DNA from: Mastigamoeba balamuthi
Lineage: Eukaryota > Evosea > Mastigamoebida > Mastigamoebidae
Direction: 5' to 3'
Length of the DNA stretch: 64,000 nt
Assembly: GCA_902651635.1 (NCBI GenBank)
Contig: CACRSC010000010.1
Coordinates: 217,534 to 281,533 of the forward strand
The translations under genes were made by a program, and so were the position numbers. How positions within the stretch are numbered: the first letter of the stretch is position 1; every line of letters starts with the position of its first letter. Positions 43,227 through 53,600 of this stretch are shown piece by piece. A model generated the notes under the pieces. That model was not told where the DNA came from. It did no database searches and worked only from the letters and a program-made list of their open reading frames with translations.

Positions 43227-43749
43227 TCAATCACCCATACCCGCATAAGCACTGGTGACGATAAGTCCCGCGATTGTCAGCACTATTCCAATCCCAACGG
43301 TTATCAGTGTCCCCACGAGGTTCGCGATGCCCCACTGCAATGCGATGGAGTGCCTTTATAAGAGGTCCACCAAGAGCACAATTGTCAAGGCGGGGCATAC
43401 TCACAGCCCTGTCGAAGGCGTTGTGGGAGATGCACATCCAGGCTGATCCGACCCACATGCACGGCAGGATGCCCAGTAACCCCAGCAGAAACAGCACCAT
43501 TGGTATGTATGTTCTCGCTCCACTCGCGTGTCCATGCACACTGAGTGGCGCTGGTGGCGGTAGTTGCGGCAGGGGAGGTAGTTGGACAGCTGGTACGGCA
43601 TCGTAGTACGCCGGCGGGGGCTCTGCAGGGAACCCACACGGGATCGAAACAGCAGAGCCATACGAAGGGGGCACTGCACTAGAGGCCGCGTTATTGGCGT
43701 TTGCATCTGGAGCGCTGCTTGGGCGACCAGCAGAGTCAGAGGGGTTCAT
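43227..43749 (-). CDS. Small two-membrane-segment Pro-rich protein (family member A)
   Basis: Exon 1 (43749-43405) and exon 2 (43334-43227) join across a 70-nt GTGAGT..TTGCAG intron in phase 0, giving 150 aa. The N-terminal 70 residues are Ala/Pro/Tyr-rich, with PPSYGSAV and a PPAYYDAV motif like those bound by WW domains. Then comes a membrane segment (IPMVLFLLGLLGILPCMWVG), a short SAWMCISHNAFDRA link, and, after the splice, WGIANLVG and a second membrane segment (TLITVGIGIVLTIAGLIVT). The ends are hydrophilic. It has close relatives at 60692 and 61575 and a remnant at 46.4 kb. The family is unknown to me; a small endomembrane or plasma-membrane adaptor is plausible. The upstream element CTTTTCACGGACATTTCT (43786-43804) is shared with member C. 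Confidence 0.75.
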
Positions 43750-43799
43750 TGCACCGAGTTAATCCAAATCTGATGATTGGGCGACAGAAATGTCCGTGA

Positions 43800-44065
43800 A
43801 AAGCACCGGGAAAGAGAATGATTCAAGTTCCATAGTCCGGATCACTGCTGCGTGGCGAAACACCAGCATCATGGGTGAACGACGCCAACAGTCAGGCGCA
43901 TAGCAGCTGGTGCTCATCCAAACAGGAATACTGGTGGTCCCACGGATTGCTGCTGCGTGGAATAACCCGTTAACTGCGACGTCGACAGTCAGTGTTGTGG
44001 TGCTGCCCTCCCCTCGCACCACGCAAGAAGTGGGGGATGCTCCAAGGGTATACTAATGTGGAATC
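43800..44065 (-). pseudogene. Duplicated 3' end of RMC1
   Basis: This stretch matches the terminal codons and 3' flank of RMC1 (about 46530-46760). Both share TTGTGGTGCTGCCC followed by a CCCCTC stretch and the reverse complement of a PHFxR-coding segment, and both share a GATTC..TTCC..AGTCCGGATCACT block. Only the end of the gene is present, placed on the same strand, immediately upstream of TM-protein gene A. Confidence 0.55.
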
Positions 44066-45205
44066 ACTGTCAGCCTGCTCAAAGCAGGGCGACGGCTGCC
44101 CGTGCTGGTGGGCTGACTGGAGGCGTCGCACCCATCAACACTGCTCGCGCCGAGTGGCAGCACTGCTGTGGCCTGTAGATCGGCAAGAGGGACTCTGACA
44201 TCGACTTTGGCAACAACTGCTTCCGTAGGTGCGAGCTCGGAAAGCAGTTTCTCGTGAAAGATGACGGAGCCTGGGAACCAGTAGATCCGGGCTGAGGGAC
44301 GGAGCCGCGAATGCGAGAGACAGGGTTCCTCTTTTTCGCCTGCGGGCGAGATCCGTGTGATCAATTCACGGCGCGTGAGTACGTCGCGATTCAGTGATCT
44401 GATGCGAACGACGAATCGCGCTCAGCGCCCAGTGGAGGTGTGCAATTGCGTGTGTGATCTCTCGCTACGGAGGATTTTCTTTCACAAGTTTTCAACTGAT
44501 CTGCCCCCCCGCGAATCTAGCCCGTTAATTTAAAAAAGCACCTACCCGCATCACAGACACTCTCCACACGCCAACACACGCACATGCACACTCTTTCGCC
44601 ACCTCAAGCATGATCACCACAGCCAGCTCACCGTCAGATCAGGCCCTCACTGGCTCCCCTCCGGTTCGCGGCTTCCCTCGGGATCGCAGTCATGCGTTTG
44701 TTGTGCGGTTCCTCACACATTCATGCATTCTGCGTGTCCTCGGTTATCGACCCGCTGTCTCCCTTGGCTCACTCTCTGTTTCACTGGGACAGGGGCGCGT
44801 ACTCTCAATGCGCGGAGGCTTCGGGTTTCTGTGGCATTTCGCAGCTCGAGAGCTTTGTGTGCCCTAATGGGTCTGCGTGTTTCCCCACATTCTCTTCTTT
44901 TTCAGTGCGGTTCTCTCGATCTACCACTGTCCTTCCTCGTTGCTCCTTATGTCCCCTCCCGCTCGTGGCTGCGGGTGCTCCGTATTCAGTGTTTGGGACC
45001 ACATTGGTGCGCAGTCTTCCAAAAATAAAACTGAAGGGGATGACCCAGAGAAAGCACGCCTTTGAGCAGTGTCCGCAATTACTACTGTACGCATGTCAAC
45101 ATTACTGTATCAAATTTGATGCGAGCACGGATAATCAGCTGGTGAACTCGCTGATAACGCCGGTGGCATCTCACACTTTGTCCATCATTCCAGATCCCCG
45201 GAGAA

Positions 45206-46228
45206 ATGCGCAGTTCGGGATCCGCAACACCTGGCGTCATCGCTCGTCCAGGATGGCATGTCACCTGCGCCACCCTTCGTGCCGGACAGGCAGAAGCAAC
45301 CACCCCGAGAATGACGACTGCGCCGCACACGATTTTCGTCTCTGCGACAGCCCCCGCTCTCCCTGCCCCTCGCCAGGGCAGGAACACCGCGGCGTACGAG
45401 GACTCAGAGTCCATAATGGCGTCGCTGGTGAACAACGTCGTCGCTGCTGTACTGTCGGACAACGATTCCCAGTCCATGGAGCCACAGCTCGTCGGCCCTC
45501 AGGGATACCTCCCCGGAGTGGAAGAAGCTGTGTGGTTTGCACTACTCTGTGCGGTGCCTGTGGTGCTGAGCTCAGGTGACTGTCCCACACTCGCAGAGCC
45601 CAGTGGGGAGATCGACCACTCGCTGGCATCGAGGTCTCAGGCGTCCACATCCGTTTGCGATCACAATGGCTGGAACTGGCGCACGCAGCTGAGACACCTG
45701 GCCAAGGTGATTGGTGTTCCGCTCATGGAGGCGCCAGTTCCCCATACGCGGAGGATGCACCTCGGCAACCTCGTCGAGCCACCCCTCCCTCCTGATCCTT
45801 CTCTCTGTGGCATAGAAAGGCGCTCGACGCCTTTCATCCAGTGGGTCGGAGCCCGAAGCCTTCCGAGCCCATGCATTGGTGGCCCGAGCATGACAAAGCC
45901 ATACCCCGGTCCGCACGATTCGCTGATGGGTCCAAGGCTGGAGGTCATGAACCTTATAAGCCAGTCCGCAGCTGTGATGCCGTGGCAGCTAGACGATACT
46001 GCAGTACGTGTGTCGAACATCACTTCCAAAAGGCAGTGCAGCAAGGACCAGCTGGAACAGGAGCCATCCAGCCAACCCCTGAACACGCACAAGCAGAGCA
46101 GCCGCCAGGAGACTGCCGGTCATTCAATCACCGTCTCTGTCACGCTTCACGCGGACCTGAAAACCATGAAGCAGGGGCTGGTGTCCCTGGCCTCGACGTG
46201 GGGTCAGGTCAAGGCGTGTGCTCCCTAA
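45206..46228 (+). other. 340-codon open frame of doubtful status
   Basis: This is the longest frame in the duplicated block, from ATG 45206 to TAA 46228. The part around SSGDCPTLAEPSGE corresponds to SSTKDCPPIAEPSE in copy A (42890-42930), where the frame is broken; so a protein segment was probably ancestral to both copies. The rest is low in hydrophobic pattern and has no domain I recognise. It may be a degraded gene that happens to stay open, or a young lineage-specific gene. Confidence 0.25.
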
Positions 46229-46379
46229 ATACCAGCTCCGAGCACTGCCCGTCGCCATGCGAACTCCGCCAGTCTTACAGGCCCTTTGCCCAACCTGATC
46301 CTCTCCGAGACGCACTGAGAATACACACACTCACTCACGCTCGCCACCCCTCAAATCACGACACATGAGATACCGAAGG

Positions 46380-46475
46380 CGCCAGCTCCCCTGAGCAGCT
46401 AGCTCATCATGACCACCACTGTAATTCCTGTTCCGAAAGGAGCTCTGCTTGGGTGGCCACCGAGAGTCAGAATCG
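46380..46475 (-). pseudogene. Remnant of small TM-protein gene
   Basis: The sequence GGAGCTCTGCTTGGGTGGCC..GAGAGTCAGA matches the start-codon region of TM-protein gene A (43700-43750, GGAGCGCTGCTTGGGCGACC..AGAGTCAGA). Only the first codons are traceable; the membrane-segment exons are not found at the expected distance. It sits just downstream of RMC1, as gene A sits downstream of the RMC1 tail copy. Confidence 0.5.
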
Positions 46476-46708
46476 CGAGGGGCGTTTAGCGGGTAGGCTT
46501 TGAATGGAAAACGGGTCCGAAATGTCCTGGAAGCGGAGCAGGGATTCGAGGTTCCAAGTCCAAGTCCGGATCACTTGCAACTCGTTACGTCACCGCGGTC
46601 GGCGCTGTTGATGTCAACAGCCATCCAGCAAGGATATTCTGGGCTCTGGGTGGCTCGATACAGTAGTTTATTAGCCCGGTTGTGGTGCTGCCCCGCCCCT
46701 CACTCGGG

Positions 46709-49237
46709 CTAGCGCACAAAGTGCGGGAATGGAGGCGACGGGGACTTCCTGAGCGGTTCCGAGGGGATGCGCGTGCGGAACCACTGCGTGTACTTGTAGT
46801 GCTCGTGCGTGAGCTCCCCGCGCTGCTCGAAGAACTTGTACGCCGTGAAGAACGCCAGCGGGTCGCCCAGCCCCATGGCGACGTCGAGCACGCGCGCGGG
46901 CTCGACGTGCACGCTGCCGCCCCTGCCCTGCAGGAACCTCAGCGTGGCCACGACCTGCTTCTTGGCCAGCAGCACCTCGACGATGTGCTCGTTCTCGCCC
47001 AGCCGCTTGAGCATGTCGAGCGCCATCTGGTAGGCCGCGGGGTACGAGGGCTCGAGCGACAGCAGCTGGCAGGCGATGTGCACGCTGTCGCTGACCACGT
47101 AGTACTGCAGCACCTGCTGCAGCTGGAACCACCGCTGCTCCGTCACGAGGATCTCGACCAGCCGCGCGTAGATGAACGGCTCCACCTTGACGGCGCTGAA
47201 CGAGAGGCTCCGTATGTAGTCCGTCAGCGCGGCGGCGGCGAACTTCTGCCCCACCAGCCTGCCCTCCTCCAGCGGCACGAAGACCCTGTGGAACATGTCC
47301 GACTGCGTCACGACGACGCACCAGCACGTGTCGATCACAGCGCTCTCCACGGGCTCGCACTCGGTCTCCGAGGCCACGCGCCGCGACTCGGCCGTGGGCT
47401 CGCACTCGCACGGCGCGTCGGCGATGGCCGGCAGCCGCAGCAGTACCGCGTGGATCGACGACGACCTGCGCTTGGTCGGCGGCATCGTCGTGCTGGCCTC
47501 GCTGGCCTTGAGGACGGCATTTAAGCGGTCCATCACGTTGCCCAGCTCGATCAGCGGACGCCTGTCGGTGATCATGCGCTTGATCACCTCGAGGATCACC
47601 GCCTTGCCGTCGGTCCTCCGCTGCAGGAACTGCACGAGCGCGTCCTTGTTCTCCCAGTCGCGGGCGATCTGCTGCAGGTCCAGCGACAGGCTCCACAGCG
47701 CCCCGCTCTTCGCGTCCAGCACGCCAGAGTTGCCCACGAACACGTCCGCGGGAGCGACTTGTGCACGCGAGTTTGGCGTAGGTCAGAAGGGAGTAGGAGT
47801 ACATGTGGAGGGAGGGAGGGAGGGCACACAGAGTTTCCTGGGCATCTGCGGGTCCTCGCGGGCCTCTTCGGCGTCGCAGACGTTGCTGTAGGGCAGCGGG
47901 ACGACGGGCTGCTCAGACCGCACGTCGACGAGCAGCGTCGCCCGCTCCCTCAGCAGGTGCACGGCGAGCACGTTGTCCAGCACTTGGAACCTCGTCTCGT
48001 CGTACGGCAGCCTGCGGGCCGGCGGCAGCGGGAAGCGTCTGGGCGGCACGCGGGCAGCGAGCTGCCAGAGCGACAGCAGCGGGCCGCCCCAGGGGCCCCG
48101 GTACGACAGCTGGACGAGGTAGGCTTTGCCGTACAGCTCGACGACGGCGACGTGGCACTCGCTGACGCGCGGGTGGCCGGGGCAGCCGCGGGGGACGGGC
48201 TCCAGGTCGACGCGGGCCGCGCGGGCGACCTGCTGCGGCCGGAACGCGTAGACGGTGGCCTCGCGGTCTCCCGTTCCCAGGACCAGCAGCCTCACGCCAG
48301 CCTGCGCGGTCGCAACAGGGGGCAGTCAGGCACCAGCGCGCCTGGCAAAAGCCCCTCTCCCAACACGGTATGCTGTGCTCCAAGGGGAATATTGTCTGCC
48401 GAGGACAAAAGACCCCGCGAATGACCGCCGAGGTTCTGCAGTCCACGGCAGCGAGAGCACACGGCCTGCTCATTGATCCCGCTTTGGCCCACTGGCACTG
48501 CGAGGGACAGAAGAGACTCCTGGCTTCACTCGCCGATGCCAAGTACTGGGGGAGAGAACAACAACGGCAGGGAGCGATCGGGCGTACGTTGTACGAGAAC
48601 CAGTGGACCGTGTGCGAGAACGACTTGATGACGCGGAGCTTGCAGGGCGCGGCGACGTGGTAGAGGTCGACGCCGGCCTTGCTGACGACGACAAGGTTGT
48701 CCGCGCTCGTCCACACGGCCCCCAGTATCTCCTCGCGCCTCCGCGACTCCTGCAGCGAGCTCGCGCTGCCCTCGACCGACACGACCTCCTGCGTGTCCTC
48801 GCTGACGTCAGATTTCCGAAACCCCGAGCATTTTCCCCGGAAGTGTGGACAAATGCGGAACCGTGGTGGGCCCAAAACGACAGCTTCCGAGAGAGGAAGG
48901 TGAATCCGTACGAAGACGGACGACGACGTGACGACGCAGACAAAGGACAGATCCGGCGAGAACTTGACGAAACGCGCGTGTTCTCGGCCACGCAGCCCCC
49001 TACGCCGCAGAAAACGCGTCAGAAAGCGACGCGGAAACGGCGGCAGGGGGCGCGGGATGGTCACGCGAAGAAGAGCGGCTGCGGGTCGCCCGGCGCCAGG
49101 CGTCCGACGCGGTCGTGGCCGACGAGAGAAACGTCGGAGGTGCGCACGTCGCAGAGGACCTCGAGCTGCTCGACGTCGCCGGCAGAGGCGCCGCGGGCAA
49201 CGCCCCCGAAGGCAGCGCTCATGCGCAGCTGTGACAT
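46709..49237 (-). CDS. RMC1: RMC1 (Mic1 domain), regulator of MON1-CCZ1
   Basis: RMC1 is a subunit of the MON1-CCZ1-RMC1 exchange factor for Rab7 on late endosomes. The start at 49237 gives MSQLRMSAAFGGVARGASAG; an ATG 45 bp upstream is also in frame. Exon 1 joins across a GTGACC..TAG intron with CTGACG (about 49068-49007) to RFVKFSPDLSFVCVVTSS. A further intron ends in CTGACGTCAG at about 48803. Then follow the propeller pieces EEILGAVWTSADNLVVVSKA, ATVYAFRPQQ and ECHVAVVELYGKAYLVQLS. The C-terminal helical Mic1 domain is the best match: ALTDYIRSLSFSAVKVEPFI, QLQQVLQYYVVSDSVHIACQ, YQMALDMLKRLGENEHIVEV, LLAKKQVVATLRFLQGRGG and FFTAYKFFEQRGE. It ends FPHFVR at 46709. Introns also lie near 48610-48297 and 47850-47745. 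Confidence 0.85.
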
Positions 49238-49453
49238 TTCGCTGTGGGGCACCGTCACCGCTGGAGTGTGCTCGGAGCCCACAGGCGGACAGGCGGACGG
49301 ACCTGTGGGGTGTGTGGGGTGTGTGGTGTGGTAAAGATCTTTCTGATTTTGGCGAGATATTTATTCCGCTGAGTAGGAAGATCCACGTATCGCCGCCGTT
49401 GTCAATCAAATCGGGCACCAGCAGGAAAGAAGGCGCGGCGCAGGCGCAACTCG
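49238..49453. promoter_or_regulatory. Divergent promoter of RMC1 and syntaxin 18
   Basis: A 216-bp gap separates the divergent RMC1 and syntaxin 18 starts. The middle (49330-49380) is AT-rich and includes GGCGAGATATTTATTCCGC. A similar GCGAGATATTTCG lies just upstream of TTRAY (50596-50608). A role in transcription start is inferred. Confidence 0.45.
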
Positions 49454-50451
49454 ATGGACCGCACGCGCGCGTTCGTAGGGGCGGTGGAGAGCGTCAAAGC
49501 GAGGACGGGTTCTCCCGCCCCCGCCGCCATTCTCGCTCCGGTCCGGCACCACAGCCAGTTCCTGTCGACAGCCCAGACGATCGTACGCACGGCGGCGCAA
49601 TTCCCTCAATTGCCGGCGCGATCGCGATATTACCCTTCATGCATACCTTGATTCCCACTTCAGCAAATCCCGGAATCTTCAGGATATTTGTCCACACTGA
49701 CACTCGATTCCCCCCTGCCCAGCTCGGGCAGATTGTCGCGACCCGAAATCTCGCAGTGAGCGGCGGGCAGGAACTGGACCTGGAGGGCCTGCTGCGCGGC
49801 TGCATGCAGAGCATCGGCAGCCTGGTCCAGACACTGGGCCCCAGCGAGGGCGGCGACGACCCGACCCAGCACGCCCACGCCGTCGTCGCGTTCCTCTACG
49901 CGCAGCTCGACGAGGTCGCCGGCATCGCCCGCAAGATGCAGTCGCGCCGCGCCGCCGCGGTGGCCGCGCTGCGACGTCAGCAGAATCTCCCGCGAGATTC
50001 CGCCCCGGTTGCCTGCGTTGCGTCACGGCCAGCCAGCAGTGCCGGCAGGAATTCCGCCCCCTCTGCCCCCTCTGCTGCGGCCTCTGCGGTCGAGGCCGAG
50101 AGGACCTACGAGGAGGTCGAGCCCGACGACGAGGAGCTCGAGGCGGAGAACCTGATGCTGCAGCGGAGCCTGGCGAGCCAGGTCGACGCGCTGAGGAAGG
50201 TGCAGAGCCAGGTGGCCGAGATCGAGCAGCTGCAGCTCGTGCTGGCCGACAAGGCGTCGGAGCAGGCCGAGTCGCTCAACACGCTCAACGACCAGGCGCA
50301 GCGCAGCGCCGCCGAGGTGTCGCGGGCCAACGAGCTGGTCGAGAAGGCCGCCAAGCGGGCCTGGTGCCCGCCCGACTGCGCCACGATGACCTCTGGCATA
50401 CTGCTCTTCTTCACGCTCTCGCTGCTCTTCCTCAACTGGCTCCACCCCTGA
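49454..50451 (+). CDS. STX18: Syntaxin 18 / Ufe1-type Qa-SNARE
   Basis: This is an ER t-SNARE for Golgi-to-ER fusion. The start at 49454 gives MDRTRAFVGAVESVKARTGS, the N-terminal signature typical of syntaxin 18/SYP81. Exon 1 ends at FLSTAQTI. A GTACGC..CCCAG intron (about 49582-49722, with ACTGACAC before the acceptor) leads to LGQIVATRNLAVSGGQELDL. A helical region follows, then the SNARE motif: EAENLMLQRSLASQVDALRK, VQSQVAEIEQLQLVLADKAS, EQAESLNTLNDQAQRSAAEV and SRANELVEKAAKR. The central layer Gln is in EIEQLQ. It ends with one membrane segment (SGILLFFTLSLLFLNWLHP) as a tail anchor. A second intron at about 49970-50050 is possible; the frame is open either way. It is divergent from RMC1 and tandem with TTRAY. 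Confidence 0.85.
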
Positions 50452-50626
50452 CCCCCCATCCGTGCATCCGTAGAAACAAACGAGAGTCTATTCAATTTCT
50501 AAACTCAATTTGTTTCTGTTCGCTGTGGAGCCCAGCGACACCCCCACCAGGTCGGCCGACGTTAATTTCGTTCATTAAGGGGGGGACGATATCTTTGCGA
50601 GATATTTCGTAAACACCCTCGTCGGG

Positions 50627-53600
50627 ATGGAGCCGCTGGTCGTGCGCGCGGTGGAGGTGCCGTGCCGCCCGGGGTCTCTGCTGTGTGGCTGCTTCCACCA
50701 CACCCACCCCACGCTCTACCTCGCCAACGATCACTCCGTCACAGGCAACCCCCCCAGCCCACCCAACCCCCGCGATCCCCACAACGCCATCTTCCCACCC
50801 GCTGCATATCAGACCGCTGGCTTGTCGCTTCCCCGAGTCGCGTCTCCTCGTACACCGCTTCTCACTCCGCTCCGTGCTCCCCCCTTCCCTCTCTCCCTTC
50901 ACCCCCGTGCGGGGCGCGCAGCATGCGACACGGTCGTCTCGGCCCTGATCGGCGACGTGCCGATGGCCCAGGGCTGCGGCCGCATACAGTTCCTCGCGCA
51001 CGTGCCCTCGGCCAACCTCCTCTGCGGCTTCTGCGACGTGCGTGTGTTGGGGGAATCCCCTCCGCTGCGTTTTGTTTCCCGATTGCCCCGATTGGCGAGG
51101 CGAGCGGCAACTGAATCTCGGGGGAATCTCGAATCTGAAACCCAAACTCCCCGCTCGGGCGTGGCGATCTCGCTCGCACCACCCCCGCCACCCTCCCGCC
51201 AACCCCAGACCGGCGTTCTGCTGACGTGGGACGCCGAGGAGCTGGTCTTCAACTCGGCGTTCGTGCCGGACCCCGACGACACGTCGTCGCGCAGGCAGCC
51301 GTTCGCGTGCTACGCGGCCAGCGCCGCCCAGCCGCTGGTCTTCACGTGCTCGCTGTTCAGCCGCTTCCCCGTCGTCACGGACCTCTCGAGCCGCACCAGC
51401 TACAAGCTCCGCGGCTCCAAGAAGAGCATCGTCGCCCTCGCCGCCCACCCCAAGGCCCCGCTCCTCGTCCGCCTTCCCCCTCTCCCCTCTCCCTCGTCCT
51501 TCGAATGCGCTTCTCACCGGCGGGTCTCCGTCGCTGCAGGCGTCGTGCAGCGTCGACGGCGAAATACGACTGTGGGACTACGAGAACCAGTCGGTTCTGT
51601 CGGCTGTGGAAGGTACTTGCTCGCTTTCCGCCTTTGCGGGGGGGCTGTGGAAACCGAGCAGCGGCTCTGCGGGAAAAGCGGCGGCTAAGGGCTGCGTGGC
51701 ACGCAAACAGGAGCGCTGCCGCAGAGCTCCAAGTACCTGCTGGCGTTTGACGCGTCTGGCCGCAGCCTCGTCGCCACGTGCTCTGCGGGATACGCCTGTG
51801 CGTGGCACTGCCCCAACCCCGAAGACGGCGCCTTCTGCTTCCTCGGCAGGTCAGCTGCTTTTTGCCTCCTCCCCTCCGATTCCATTGCTTCTCCCCCGCC
51901 TCTCGCCGGCTTACCCTCCGTTCACATCGGTTTTCCAAACGTAGTGGGGCTATCCCTGGACTGGGAACCGAGGGACTGTGGGTCGTGCCCACCGCGGGGT
52001 CCGACCAGCGCGCACTCGTCGTGACGGTGGACGAGCGCGGGGCGATGGCCGCATGGGACCTCGCGGCGTGCAGCGCAGCGCTGCAGACGTCGACCTCGAG
52101 TCCGGCGCTTCTGTCCTCTGGCCCTCTGGGCGAGTCGTCGGTGCCGACGGTCGTGTCCTCTGGAGCAGCGCTCGCAGCAGCAGCACAGTCGGCGCTGTCC
52201 AACAGCTCTCTGATGTCCGGGGGCAAGCAGATGGTCCTGCAGCCCTCTGTGCGGCTCGCGGGCACGTCGCTGCCGGCGCTGCTCGAGCGGACGTCTGCGC
52301 AGCTGTGCCCGCCGTACGCGATCGAGACCAAGGACCCGCAGGTGCCGTACGCGCACGCGCTGATCGCACACCAGAGCCGCCAGCTGCTCGTCTCGCTGCC
52401 GCACCTCGTCAACGTCGTCTCGGAGAGCTCGGGCAGCTCGCGCGTCTTCGTCGTCGCCCTGCGCGATGGCGCCGTGCCGCCGTGCACCGCCGTCGCCCCG
52501 CTGCCGAGCCCCACGGCCTCCGAGGTCGCGTGGGGCGGCCGTGACGCGTTCCGCTACTCGTCGTCTGATGGCAGCGACCGCGCGTTCTTCCTCGGCGCCT
52601 CTCCGACGGAGGTCCTGTCGTGCGGGGCCGCGGGGTCGCCCGTCCAGGTGTTCCGCCAGCTGCCGATGCCCGCGCTGGCCGGCGCGACGTTCATGCGGCC
52701 CACGCGCCTCGTGCGCAGCAGAGCGCAGGCGGTGCTGCTGGTGCTCTACGAGTCGAGCAACTCGCTCTCGCGCACGATACAGCCCGCGCACTACTGGACG
52801 TGTTTCTCGACGCGCGCCGAGGTCGCGCAGACCGCTCCGCGAGTGCTGTTCCCCGGGCGCAGCGCCACGTTCATGGGCCCGGGCGACGAGAGCCTCGCGG
52901 TGCTGTCGGACGACGGGTCGTCGATCAGCGTCTGCCAGGCCTCTGCCTGCCTCCTGCCCGACTGCCAGTGGAAGCTCTACTCCTTCCCGCAGGGCACCCC
53001 CGCCGACCGCATCTTCGCGTGCCCCACAAGTATCCCAGTCACCGCGTCCTGACGTCTATGCTGACGGTTTTCTCGGTGCTTTCTGCAAGTGGTGGACAAC
53101 TCGCCGACGGTGGTCGTGCAGAGGCAGGTGGCGCCCATGAAGAACCAGCTGGGCATCGCCGCGCTGGCGAGCGGGTTCCAGACGACGGCGCACCACGCGC
53201 TGGCGCTCGAGGCCGAGTCGGCGCTGCAGGTCGTCTGGCAGCCGCCGCTCGGCGCCGTCCTGTTGTCCTCTGGCCGCGTGCTGATCGTCAGCCACCACCT
53301 GAGCACCATCGCGACCGTCTCGCTGCCGCAGCCAGCGCTCGCGCTGCACTGGGCCGGCCGCGCACTGCTCGCGTCGACGGAGACGCACGTGTGGTCGTGC
53401 TACGTCGACGGCACCGCGTCGCGCGTGCTATCGCTGCACGCGCGCAACTCGGTAGTCGCCGGCGTGCTGCCCGACCGCCTGCTGCTTGTCTGCTGCGGCA
53501 GCGCCTCCGCGACCCGCTTCGGCTCGTGCGCATACTCGCGGCCGTTCTCGCTCGTCGAGCCGCTGGCGATCGCAGAGGTCGCGTGCGCCACGAGCCCCGC

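Larger units (their letters stand above)
42241..44065. repeat. Tandem duplicate block, copy A
   Basis: Diverged copy A of a unit whose copy B is 44390-46760. Matching landmarks occur in the same order. TCTGATACGAAC near 42256 pairs with TCTGATGCGAAC near 44398. CAACTGATCTG (42353) pairs with the same at 44497. CACTGGCTCCCTTC (42484) pairs with CACTGGCTCCCCTC (44648). GACTGTCC with GAGCCCAGTG (42896) pairs with 45581. A TM-protein gene pairs with its remnant, and the RMC1 3'-end remnant (43.80-44.06) pairs with the true RMC1 3' end. Identity is visibly low in between, so the duplication is old. Confidence 0.65.
44390..46708. repeat. Tandem duplicate block, copy B
   Basis: Partner of copy A (42241-44065), ending in the true RMC1 3' end. 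It is longer than copy A (about 2.35 against 1.8 kb) because of extra sequence between the CACTGGCTCCC and GACTGTCC landmarks. The plus strand has a 340-codon frame (45206-46228; separate entry). The TM-protein gene present in copy A survives here only as a short start-region remnant at 46380-46475. Confidence 0.6.
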
